Shown: piece after piece, positions 1 to 6,761 of the stretch
How the letters are laid out: each line of letters starts with the position of its first letter
Numbering within the stretch: position 1 is the first letter of the stretch
Origin: Clostridia bacterium
GTDB lineage: Bacteria > Bacillota > Clostridia > Oscillospirales > CAG-272
Reading direction: 5' to 3'
DNA: 7,570 nucleotides
Assembly (NCBI GenBank): GCA_017621015.1
Contig: JAGAUC010000246.1
Coordinates: 1 to 7,570, forward strand
Position numbers and translations under genes: made by a program
Notes under the pieces: generated by a model
What the model saw: the letters and a program-made list of their open reading frames with translations, nothing else
Database searches by the model: none
Told to the model about the DNA's origin: nothing

Positions 1-38
1 ACGGCAAACTTACACATCTAAGCAAGGAGAGCGTAAAC

Positions 39-1568
39 ATGAACCAAAACGGAAACAAAAGACAGGTGCGGGACGGACGCTTTGGCGTCAATCTGCTTTG
101 CGGCGGGATCTCCCACGCGGTCAAGGCGGGGATCGCCCTTTTTCTGACCCCCTTTCTGATACGGCGGCTTGGTATCGAGCTGTACGGCTTTTATCCCATT
201 GCCCTTGAGATCATGGCGATCGTTGGGCTGATCTTCGGTCTGCTCAATTCTACCGCCAACCGCTATGTGGCGGTGGAGTATGCAGGTGCGCGGCGGCGTG
301 AGGCACGGGAGTACACCTCCACGGTGTTTGTTTCGTGCGTTGTTCTTGCGGCCGCCATGCTGGTGCCGCTTGGCTTGCTTGTGAGCTTCAGTCCCCGTTT
401 TTTGGATATTCCGCGTGGAGCGATGGGTGAGGTCAAGGTCTTTTTGGGACTGATGCTTCTGGCGGGGCTTGCGGATGCGGTGACGGCGGTGTTTGGGGCA
501 TCGTACGATACCTCCAATCGCTTGGATTTTCGCGCGGCACAGGAGCTGACAGCGGTTTTTATCAAGGCGCTTCTTTTGTGGTTTTTACTCAGCGGCGTGT
601 TTTCGGTGTCGATCGTCGGCGTTGGCGTGGCGATCTTGGTCTCCTCGCTTGTGGGAGCAATCGTTCGATTTTTTATGGCGCGCTTTTTGACCCCAGAGCT
701 TTTGCCGAATCTTCGACTTTTTTCCTTTGCGGCGCTTAGGCGCGTGTTGGCATCGGGCACGTGGTATTCGGTCAATGAGCTTGGCGGTTGGATCACGCAG
801 GGCGGCTTTTTGCTGATGGTCAATATCGGTGTCGGCTCGGAGGCGGCGGGCGTGTATTCGCTGTCGCTTACCGCTTCACGCGTGTTTGGCGGCGTGATGA
901 TGACGCTGGCGGGTGTTTTTCTGCCGACCGCGATGCGTAAGTTCGCGGCAGGGGACAGGGAGGCGCTTTGCGCCGACATTGCTCGCGGCCAAAAGCTGAT
1001 CGGATTTTTTATGCTGGTCGGTGTGGCTATGGCGGTCGGTTTTTTGAAGGAGTTTCTCTCGCTTTGGTTGGGCGTGGGCAACACACAGCTTTTGCGCCTT
1101 TTGACGGTGTTTGCCATCGTCCCGATGCTTTCGGTGGGGACGGCACTTCCGCTTTTCAATCTGGCGGTGGTGGCCAATCGCCTCAGACGCATGTCACTTT
1201 TGTACGTGGCCGGGGCGCTTTTGGGTGGCGGCGTGGCACTTGGTCTGCTCTTTTTGACCGATCTTGGTATTCTGGCGGTAGCCGCGGTTTCGTTTGCCGT
1301 TCGCGTGCTTTGGTATTCGGTGTTTATGCCGTTTTACGCATCAAGACTTCTTGAGGTCGAACCGCTCAGACTCTTTTTGCCGATCCTTCGGAGTTATCTC
1401 GGCGCGGGGGCATCGGTCGGTGTCATTTTTGCGCTCAAGAGTGTGTGTCACCTCACGTCGCCATTGGCGGTGTTCATTGCCGCGGCGGTCAGCCTGTGTG
1501 CGGTGTTGATTCTGGGCTTCCTTGCGGTTTACGGACACCCCCGTGAGCGGATAAATTTGAAAATATAG
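39..1568 (+). CDS. Wzx/MurJ-like polysaccharide (oligosaccharide) flippase, MOP superfamily
   Basis: This 509-residue, very hydrophobic protein has about 12 to 14 predicted membrane helices (for example around residues 16-40, 48-70, 94-117, 131-153, 171-211, 321-336, 386-428 and 478-498). Basic loops such as RRLG (42-45) and ARRREAR (84-90) separate them. Length, helix count and the segment GGWITQGGFLLMVNIGVG (249-266) fit the Wzx/PST branch of MATE-like exporters, which flip lipid-linked sugars across the cytoplasmic membrane. The frame is open to the left window edge, but AAGGAGA at 24-30 sits 8 nt before the ATG at 39, so I chose that start. No terminator follows, so its transcript probably runs into the next gene. 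The exported substrate (capsule, exopolysaccharide or wall polymer) cannot be told, because no glycosyltransferases are visible. The family call is fairly sure, the substrate unknown. Confidence 0.85.
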   Translation: MNQNGNKRQVRDGRFGVNLLCGGISHAVKAGIALFLTPFLIRRLGIELYGFYPIALEIMAIVGLIFGLLNSTANRYVAVEYAGARRREAREYTSTVFVSCVVLAAAMLVPLGLLVSFSPRFLDIPRGAMGEVKVFLGLMLLAGLADAVTAVFGASYDTSNRLDFRAAQELTAVFIKALLLWFLLSGVFSVSIVGVGVAILVSSLVGAIVRFFMARFLTPELLPNLRLFSFAALRRVLASGTWYSVNELGGWITQGGFLLMVNIGVGSEAAGVYSLSLTASRVFGGVMMTLAGVFLPTAMRKFAAGDREALCADIARGQKLIGFFMLVGVAMAVGFLKEFLSLWLGVGNTQLLRLLTVFAIVPMLSVGTALPLFNLAVVANRLRRMSLLYVAGALLGGGVALGLLFLTDLGILAVAAVSFAVRVLWYSVFMPFYASRLLEVEPLRLFLPILRSYLGAGASVGVIFALKSVCHLTSPLAVFIAAAVSLCAVLILGFLAVYGHPRERINLKI

Positions 1569-1597
1569 TTGACTTTGTGGGAGATTTCCGATATAAT
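1569..1597 (+). promoter_or_regulatory. Sigma-A-type promoter for the HELSH membrane protein gene
   Basis: TTGACT (1569-1574) and TATAAT (1592-1597) are separated by exactly 17 bp. The -35 box begins on the base after the TAG stop of the flippase gene. The predicted start of transcription, near 1604, gives a leader of only about 23 nt before the TTG start at 1627. This gives the downstream gene its own expression in addition to readthrough. Confidence 0.8.
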
Positions 1598-1612
1598 AAA
1601 ACAAATATCAAA

Positions 1613-1618
1613 GGGAGG
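1613..1618 (+). promoter_or_regulatory. Ribosome binding site that decides a TTG start
   Basis: GGGAGG is a strong Shine-Dalgarno sequence. The first in-frame start, GTG at 1618-1620, overlaps it by one base and cannot be served by it. The in-frame TTG at 1627 lies 8 nt after its end, a normal distance, so TTG is the likely start. Confidence 0.75.
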
Positions 1619-1626
1619 TGGACGCA

Positions 1627-2481
1627 TTGCTGGTGATCCTGGAAAGCTTTTTTGTGCAGATCATGTTTGTTTTCGGCGTGGTGATCCTGTGCGGTCTGTT
1701 CATCTCGTTTTGCAACAAATGTCTCTACGATGCCTGCGGCGACGCGGCGTTTGGACTTGTACGCTTTACCGGGTATATCGGAACGCCCGTGCACGAGCTG
1801 TCGCACGCGCTGATGTGTATTCTTTTCGGGCATACCGTTACCAAGATCAAGCTGGTCAATTCGGATAAGCGCTCGCGGACGCTTGGCTACGTGGAGCACA
1901 CCTATTATAAGACCAATCTTTATCATCAGATCGGAAATTATTTTATCGGCGTTGCGCCCATTCTGGCCGGTGGCGCGGTGGTTTTGCTGTTTGTCTGGTT
2001 TTTTGTGCCCGATATGCTTTCGGACATGACGGGGGCGGTGCGCGGTCTTGCGGAAATTGACAGCGTTCCGGGCAGGCTTGCCGAGGTGTGGCATATTCTT
2101 TTTGATAAGGCGAATTTTTTGAACATCCGCTATTGGTTGGCGCTTGTTTTCTCGGTGACGGTGGTCATTCATATGGAAATAAGCCAATCGGACTTTCGGT
2201 CGGGACTTCGCGGCCTTTCGGTGCTTGCGGTCATGCTTGCGGTGACCGATCTCATTCTCGGCTTTTTGTTCCCGACGGCGCTAACCGTTTTTACGGGAGC
2301 CTGTGTGAGGATCGGCGTCGGATGTCTTATGTTTTTGCTGTTGCCCTCGGTGGTCTCGGCCATTGTCGGTCTCTTTTCTCTTGCGATCCTTGCCCTGCGC
2401 GCTATGTTCGGTAAGCGGGCACGTGCCGCGGCAACCAGTCACCATCGGGCAAACGGACGAAAAAAACCAAGGTCAAAATGA
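1627..2481 (+). CDS. Putative M50-like integral membrane zinc metalloprotease (HELSH protein)
   Basis: From the TTG start the protein has 284 residues. A first membrane helix spans about 8-28. A second, about 50-69, contains HELSH at 56-60, an HExxH zinc site in the form HELSHALMxxLFGH that is usual for M50-type intramembrane proteases. Further hydrophobic segments lie near 103-128, 168-183, 197-215 and 225-255, and the C-terminus is a basic tail. The canonical site-2 protease motif LDG is absent: the corresponding stretch reads GVAPILAGG (108-116). A second polar motif, HMEISQSDFRSGLRGL (182-197), could provide a third ligand (H182 or D189), which is inference. The stop codon lies inside the terminator stem. 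The substrate is unknown, and a non-proteolytic membrane role is possible. The gene has its own promoter. Confidence 0.7.
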   Translation: MLVILESFFVQIMFVFGVVILCGLFISFCNKCLYDACGDAAFGLVRFTGYIGTPVHELSHALMCILFGHTVTKIKLVNSDKRSRTLGYVEHTYYKTNLYHQIGNYFIGVAPILAGGAVVLLFVWFFVPDMLSDMTGAVRGLAEIDSVPGRLAEVWHILFDKANFLNIRYWLALVFSVTVVIHMEISQSDFRSGLRGLSVLAVMLAVTDLILGFLFPTALTVFTGACVRIGVGCLMFLLLPSVVSAIVGLFSLAILALRAMFGKRARAAATSHHRANGRKKPRSK

Positions 2482-2492
2482 CCTTGGTTTTT
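2461..2492. terminator. Bidirectional intrinsic terminator shared by convergent genes
   Basis: CCAAGGTCA (2467-2475) pairs perfectly with TGACCTTGG (2479-2487) around a 3-nt loop. Six A precede and five T follow, so each strand ends in a U-tract. It serves the HELSH gene on + and the ahcY/propeller operon on -. The left arm encodes the last residues of the HELSH protein, and its TGA stop (2479-2481) starts the right arm. Confidence 0.9.
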
Positions 2493-2495
2493 CTT

Positions 2496-3743
2496 TTATA
2501 ACGAAAAGTCTGTCATATCGAGCTCAAGGATCTCACGGTGACCGCGGCAGACGGTGTCGAGTGAAATGCGCGTGCCGTTACGGTTCCAGCGCGCGTGCAG
2601 ATCGCAGCGCGCGTCGCGTGTGCCGTGGGGGATACCAAGCTTTGGGTCGTCGGGATTGGGCGAATAGGTTTCCAAAAGGATCCTCGTTTTGCCCGTTGAA
2701 AGCTCGTGAATGAAAAGCTGACGGTAGCCGTCGGCCTGTGGATAGCTGTCACCGAGCAGAAAGCGTCCGTCGGGCGAGATCGAGGTGTGAATATCACGCC
2801 GCCGGGTTACCGTGCTGAGCGTTCCCTCGGTGTCCTCACCGCCAAGCTCCTCGTATTTACCCGTGACCATGTTGACGCGCCAGACGCCGTTGCGCTCGCC
2901 CTTCGGGCGGCAGAAGGCAACCATATGCTCGTCATCCTCCCACCAATAGTGGGAGACCATTTCGTCGAAGATGAGATCGACGTTTCCCTCGAGATCGCCC
3001 GCAAAAAGCGTGGTCTGCCAGCGCGGTGAGACGTCACCGCCGCCTTGCTCGGGAAAGCTTCGGTAAAGGAAGAGGTAGCGTGTGCCGGACGGATTCAGTG
3101 AAATATGGTTGACCACCATTTTGGCGCTCTCTCGTCCCTCCAAAGGGAAGCGCTTGGCAAGCGAGTCGCAATCCACCAGGAGGTGCGCCGTTCCTTTGTC
3201 AAAATCGCAAAGGAAAATGCCGTCCTCCTTCGGTGAGGGAATGTCAGCGTAGGGATCGGGAATGTTCGGATAGCCGTAGCCGGGACGGAAATCCCAGATG
3301 CGGCTGAAGTTGATGCCAAGCCCAATGCGGCCGTCGCGGCTTACGGTTCCGCAGGAGGTGGGGACGGTGTCCTTTTTTGCCGTATCCAGGTTATATCGGA
3401 CCGTGCGGTAGGCTTTCTCTTCCTCGTCGAAAACGTTATAGAAGATGATATTTCGCCCTCCGTCGAATTGGTATTGACCGAGGTTTGCCTGCTGAAAGCT
3501 CCAGCAGGTCGTTTCGAGCAATTTCGTGAAAACGCCGTTTTCCAGATAGCCGAATTCCATCACGTCGTCCTTGGTGTTCAGGATGCCGTCGAAGGGGATC
3601 CTGCACGCCAGATGGCGACGCTCGTCGGGGCTGTAGGGCATAAGGTCATAGTAGCCGAAAAAGTAGTGTCCGTCTTCGGGCGAAAGGCTGCGCACGGGAA
3701 CGAGATTGCTTCGCACGCCCTCAATTTGCATAGTGAAATCCAT
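2496..3743 (-). CDS. Oligogalacturonate-lyase-like beta-propeller protein
   Basis: This 415-residue protein has no signal peptide or membrane segment, so it should be cytoplasmic. It shows repeated propeller-blade strands with turns such as SPDE (38-41), NPSG (217-220), SPDGR (323-327) and NRNG (387-390). Its N-terminus carries a conserved-looking HYFFGYYD (26-33). Histidines on successive blades, in VNHISLNPSG (H213), SHYWW (H265), DIHTSISPDGRFLLGDS (H319) and RCDLHARW (H383), line up by eye with the pattern of PL22 oligogalacturonate lyases, whose metal site uses histidines of this kind. That is resemblance, not proof of pectin cleavage. The ATG lies 3 nt after the ahcY stop with only a weak AAGG 11 nt upstream, so translation is probably coupled to ahcY. 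An alternative ATG is at residue 5. The gene ends at the shared terminator. The fold is likely, the function unknown. Confidence 0.65.
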   Translation of the reverse strand: MDFTMQIEGVRSNLVPVRSLSPEDGHYFFGYYDLMPYSPDERRHLACRIPFDGILNTKDDVMEFGYLENGVFTKLLETTCWSFQQANLGQYQFDGGRNIIFYNVFDEEEKAYRTVRYNLDTAKKDTVPTSCGTVSRDGRIGLGINFSRIWDFRPGYGYPNIPDPYADIPSPKEDGIFLCDFDKGTAHLLVDCDSLAKRFPLEGRESAKMVVNHISLNPSGTRYLFLYRSFPEQGGGDVSPRWQTTLFAGDLEGNVDLIFDEMVSHYWWEDDEHMVAFCRPKGERNGVWRVNMVTGKYEELGGEDTEGTLSTVTRRRDIHTSISPDGRFLLGDSYPQADGYRQLFIHELSTGKTRILLETYSPNPDDPKLGIPHGTRDARCDLHARWNRNGTRISLDTVCRGHREILELDMTDFSL

Positions 3744-3746
3744 GAG

Positions 3747-4988
3747 TTATTCTACCTTGGCGAGGTATTCGATCTGCTCGGGGGTGAGTGCGTCGATCTT
3801 GCCGCCCAGCGAGGCCAGCTTGACGGTGGCCACGGCGAGATCGGTCTCGCGCGGCACGCTGTAAAGCCTGTTTTCAAGCTTACCCTTGTTTTTGACAAGG
3901 AATTCCAAGCTCTTGGCTTGAATGGCGAAGGACATATCCATGATCTCGGCGGGGTGGCCGTTGCCGGCGGCGAGGTTGACAAGACGTCCCTCGGCCAGAA
4001 GGTTGAGAATGCGGCCGTCCTTCATTTTGTAGCCGACGATGTTGGGCTTTCTCTGGAAATGCTCGACCGAAAGCGCCTCCAGCTCGGGACGGTTGATCTC
4101 CACATCAAAGTGGCCGCTGTTGGCCAGCAGAACGCCGCCCTTCATAACCTCAAAGTGGCGTGCGCGAATGACATCGTTTGTGCCGGTGATGGTGATAAAG
4201 AGGTCACCGAGCGGAGCCGCCTCATCCATGGTCATGACGCGGTAGCCGTCCATAATGGCCTCGGTGGCTTTGATGGGGTCGATCTCGGTGATGATGACAC
4301 TCGCGCCCATGCCCGCAAGGCGCATAGCCGCGCCGCGTCCGCACCAGCCGTAGCCGGCGACCACGGCGGTCTTGCCCGCGATCATCAGATTGGTGCAGTT
4401 CATAATGCCGTCCAGCGTCGACTGACCCGTGCCGTAGCGGTTGTCAAACAGGTGTTTGCAATCGGCGTCGTTAACGTCGATCATCGGGAATTCCAAAAGA
4501 CCACGTGCCTCGCGCGCCTTCAGGCGGTGGATGCCGGTGGTGGTCTCCTCACAACCGCCGATGAGATTCCTGCCCAGCTCGCGGCACTCGCCGTGAAGCA
4601 GGGAGGTGAAATCGCCGCCATCGTCAATGATGAGATCGGGGCAGGGGGACAGCGTAGCCTTCAGGTGCTCGGTGTACTCCTTTTCGTTTACGCCGTGTCT
4701 AGCATAGACTGTAAAGCCGTCGGCGGCGAGCGCAGCGGCGACATCATCCTGCGTGGAGAGGGGGTTGCAGCCCGTCATATAAACCTCGGCGCCGCCCGCA
4801 CGGAGCACGTGACCGAGATAGGCGGTCTTGGCCTCCATATGAATGGACATGGAGATCTTCATTCCCTCAAAGGGCTTTGTTCTCTCAAACTCCTCGCGGA
4901 TGCCGCCGAGCACCGGCATATAGGAACGCACCCAATCGATCTTATCTCTGCCCGAGGGGGCAAGGCGGATATCCTTAATATCGCTCAT
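3747..4988 (-). CDS. ahcY: S-adenosylhomocysteinase (adenosylhomocysteine hydrolase)
   Basis: The enzyme reversibly splits S-adenosylhomocysteine into adenosine and homocysteine with bound NAD, removing the product inhibitor of methyltransferases. Visible family motifs are HMEAKTA (50-56), NPLSTQDD (75-82), IDDGGD (121-126), EETTTG (147-152), KHLFDNRYG (178-186, with the catalytic-type Lys and Asp), the NAD loop GYGWCGRG (212-219), GHFDVE (292-297) and EGRLVNLAAGNGHP (333-346). The frame is open up to 5057, but the ATG at 4988 follows AGAGGT at normal spacing and begins the conserved protein, giving 413 residues. It lacks the roughly 40-residue insertion and the C-terminal KPDHYRY-type tail of the longer human/proteobacterial form, which matches the short Thermotoga/archaeal type. 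It has its own promoter and a leader of about 28 nt, too short for an SAH riboswitch. It is first in an operon with the propeller gene. Confidence 0.97.
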   Translation of the reverse strand: MSDIKDIRLAPSGRDKIDWVRSYMPVLGGIREEFERTKPFEGMKISMSIHMEAKTAYLGHVLRAGGAEVYMTGCNPLSTQDDVAAALAADGFTVYARHGVNEKEYTEHLKATLSPCPDLIIDDGGDFTSLLHGECRELGRNLIGGCEETTTGIHRLKAREARGLLEFPMIDVNDADCKHLFDNRYGTGQSTLDGIMNCTNLMIAGKTAVVAGYGWCGRGAAMRLAGMGASVIITEIDPIKATEAIMDGYRVMTMDEAAPLGDLFITITGTNDVIRARHFEVMKGGVLLANSGHFDVEINRPELEALSVEHFQRKPNIVGYKMKDGRILNLLAEGRLVNLAAGNGHPAEIMDMSFAIQAKSLEFLVKNKGKLENRLYSVPRETDLAVATVKLASLGGKIDALTPEQIEYLAKVE

Positions 4989-5022
4989 TTGAAACCTCTT
5001 TCTTTTGCTTTTTATCCTTTTT

Positions 5023-5051
5023 ATTTTATCACAGAGCGTGAAGGAAGTCAA
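5023..5051 (-). promoter_or_regulatory. Sigma-A-type promoter for ahcY operon
   Basis: Read on the minus strand, TTGACT (5051-5046) and TAAAAT (5028-5023) are separated by 17 bp. The -10 box lies about 34 nt upstream of the ATG at 4988. A weak TCAC...GTGA pair lies in the spacer, too short to call an operator. Confidence 0.8.
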
Positions 5052-5065
5052 TCGCATTTTTATAT

Positions 5066-5080
5066 TTTGTACTTTACAAA
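5066..5080. promoter_or_regulatory. 15-bp palindrome overlapping the SulP -35 box (candidate operator)
   Basis: TTTGTA-CTT-TACAAA is a perfect 6-bp inverted repeat with a 3-bp centre. The right arm contains most of the -35 hexamer TTTACA (5073-5078), so a bound dimeric regulator would block the SulP promoter. It lies just 14 bp outside the ahcY -35 box. Chance occurrence in AT-rich DNA is possible, and no regulator gene is in the window. Confidence 0.35.
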
Positions 5081-5101
5081 CGCGGGGGAAAGGTGTATAA
5101 T
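5073..5101 (+). promoter_or_regulatory. Sigma-A-type promoter for the SulP-phosphoesterase operon
   Basis: TTTACA (5073-5078) and a perfect TATAAT (5096-5101) are separated by 17 bp. Transcription should start near 5108, giving a leader of about 37 nt. It is back to back with the ahcY promoter, with 21 bp between the two -35 boxes. Confidence 0.82.
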
Positions 5102-5144
5102 AATGCTGTTTCTATCATCATATCATTTTGAGGGGAGAAAAATC

Positions 5145-6740
5145 ATGTTTAAAAAATACAAGGCGATGCTGGCGCGTGAATTTAAGGGCTACAATGCCGG
5201 CGCGTTTGCGAGTGACCTAATGGCGGGGCTCACCGTCACGGCGGTGGCGCTTCCTTTGGCGCTGGCCTTTGGTGTAAGCTGCGGCGCGGATGCGGCGGCA
5301 GGTCTGATCACCGCGATCCTTGCCGGACTTGTCATCGGCGCGCTTTCGGGCGCATCCTTCCAGATCAGCGGCCCCACGGGCGCGATGTCGGTGGTCATTC
5401 TCGGCGTGATCGCGCAGTTTGGGCTGAAGGGCGTTTTTGTGGTCAGCTTTTTGGCAGGTGCTTTGATCCTCATTTGCTCGTTTTTGAAGCTTGGACGCTT
5501 TGTCAGCATGATCCCGCGTCCGGTCATCACGGGCTTTACCGCGGGCATTGCGCTGACCATTGCTCTTGGACAGGTCGACAATTTTCTCGGTACTTCCTCG
5601 GTGGGCGAGGGCGCGATTGCAAAGCTTGTGAGCGTTCTGACCGGTAAGGCGGGCGTACCCGATTTCCGTACGGTTCTCATTGGCGGCATTGTGATCCTTG
5701 TGATGCTGGTTTGGCCTAAAAAGTGGAACGCGCGTGTGCCCTCGTCACTTGTGGGCATCATCGTGGCTACGGTGGTCAATCTCATTCTCGGGTTTGACAT
5801 TGCCACGGTGGGCGAGATCCCGAGAAAGCTGTTTTTGGATGCGCGCCTTTCCTTTGGTGACATTGAGTGGAGCCGCATTGGCGGTTATATTTCGCCCGTC
5901 ATCAGCATTGCGGCACTCGGTATGATCGAGAGCCTATTGTGCGGCGCGAGCGCTTCGCGCATGAAAAACGAGCCCTTTGACGCCGACCTTGAGCTGGCGG
6001 CGCAGGGCATCGGAAATATGATCATTCCGTTTTTTGGCGGCGTTCCCGCCACGGCGGCCATCGCGCGTACCAGCGTGGCCATCAAGTCGGGCGCACGTAC
6101 GCGCGTGTGCGGCATCGTGCACGCCCTCGGGCTTTTGGCGTCGATGTTCCTTCTGGGCGGCGTGATGGCAAAGCTTCCGCTGGCGGCGCTGGCTGGCGTG
6201 CTTCTGGTCACCGCGTGGCGTATGAACGAGTGGAGCGAGATCCGCTACATATTCTCGCACCGCTTCTGGGGTGCGATCGCCAAGTTCCTTTTGACTATGA
6301 TAGCCACCATCGTGTTTGACCTTACCGTTGCTATCCTGCTGGGCGTGGGCTTCTCGATGCTTCTGTTTGTCATTCGGAGCGCCAAGCTCACCGTCGAGCT
6401 TTCGGACGTGGACGAAAACGGCGACAGCCATACCGATCACGTAGTGGCTTATATCAGCGGTCCCATCTTTTTTGCCAACCTCGGCGGTCTTGACGAAAAG
6501 CTGGAGAAGGCGCGCGGGGACTGCAAGAGCCTGATCCTTTCCTTCCGCGGTGTGCCTGCGGTGGATACCAGCGGCGTTGAGGCCATCATTGAGGGGCTGG
6601 AGCGTCTGACCGAGGAGGGCGTTTCGGTCTCTGTTTGCGGTATGAACGAGTCGGTAAGGAAGATGCTGGAGCGCGGCGGTCTTGCCGAGTGCGAGGGACT
6701 GGTGATCGAGTCCTCGCTGGATAAAATTCTGACCAAGTAA
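5145..6740 (+). CDS. SulP-family (SLC26-like) inorganic anion transporter with STAS domain
   Basis: This 531-residue membrane transporter moves an anion such as sulfate, bicarbonate or a small carboxylate across the cytoplasmic membrane. The transport domain occupies about residues 18-412, with many hydrophobic helices. It carries the SulP marks QISGPTGAM (73-81), IPRPVITGFTAGIAL (123-137), IESLLCGASASRM (261-273, with a helix-8 acid at E262) and GGVPATAAIARTSVAIKSGA (298-317). A cytoplasmic STAS domain follows (about 430-531) with its typical VDTSGVEAI loop (473-481). The reading frame is open far upstream, through DNA antisense to ahcY and the propeller gene. The ATG at 5145 is the start because it has AGGGGAG at 5131-5137, 7 nt away, a promoter just before it, and protein similarity begins there. 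The substrate cannot be read from sequence. It is followed after 21 nt by the phosphoesterase gene. Confidence 0.93.
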   Translation: MFKKYKAMLAREFKGYNAGAFASDLMAGLTVTAVALPLALAFGVSCGADAAAGLITAILAGLVIGALSGASFQISGPTGAMSVVILGVIAQFGLKGVFVVSFLAGALILICSFLKLGRFVSMIPRPVITGFTAGIALTIALGQVDNFLGTSSVGEGAIAKLVSVLTGKAGVPDFRTVLIGGIVILVMLVWPKKWNARVPSSLVGIIVATVVNLILGFDIATVGEIPRKLFLDARLSFGDIEWSRIGGYISPVISIAALGMIESLLCGASASRMKNEPFDADLELAAQGIGNMIIPFFGGVPATAAIARTSVAIKSGARTRVCGIVHALGLLASMFLLGGVMAKLPLAALAGVLLVTAWRMNEWSEIRYIFSHRFWGAIAKFLLTMIATIVFDLTVAILLGVGFSMLLFVIRSAKLTVELSDVDENGDSHTDHVVAYISGPIFFANLGGLDEKLEKARGDCKSLILSFRGVPAVDTSGVEAIIEGLERLTEEGVSVSVCGMNESVRKMLERGGLAECEGLVIESSLDKILTK

Positions 6741-6761
6741 AAAACAAGAAAGGAGAGGAGC

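Noticed and set aside
1..21. Possible last codons of an upstream gene ending at TAA (19-21)
   Set aside because: Only six codons are visible and another frame is equally open, so nothing supports a real coding end.
263..1192. 309-codon minus-strand open frame inside the flippase gene
   Set aside because: It is antisense to a clear membrane protein, has Ser/Thr/Arg/Pro-rich low-complexity composition, and no ribosome binding site or recognisable motif.
1489..2187. 232-codon minus-strand open frame across the flippase/HELSH junction
   Set aside because: It runs antisense through a strong promoter and two genes; its composition is typical of a shadow frame.
3488..3508. CCTGCTG/CAGCAGG inverted repeat
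   Set aside because: It lies inside the propeller coding sequence, has no U-tract, and is explained by codon content.
4989..5022. SAH riboswitch upstream of ahcY
   Set aside because: The predicted leader is only about 28 nt and has no conserved stem structure.
5029..5041. TCAC-N5-GTGA inverted repeat in the ahcY promoter spacer
   Set aside because: Arms of only 4 bp are expected by chance and do not extend.
5934..6440. Minus-strand open frames inside SulP (5189-5878, 5885-6211, 5934-6440)
   Set aside because: They are shadows of the SulP transport domain and have no family motifs.
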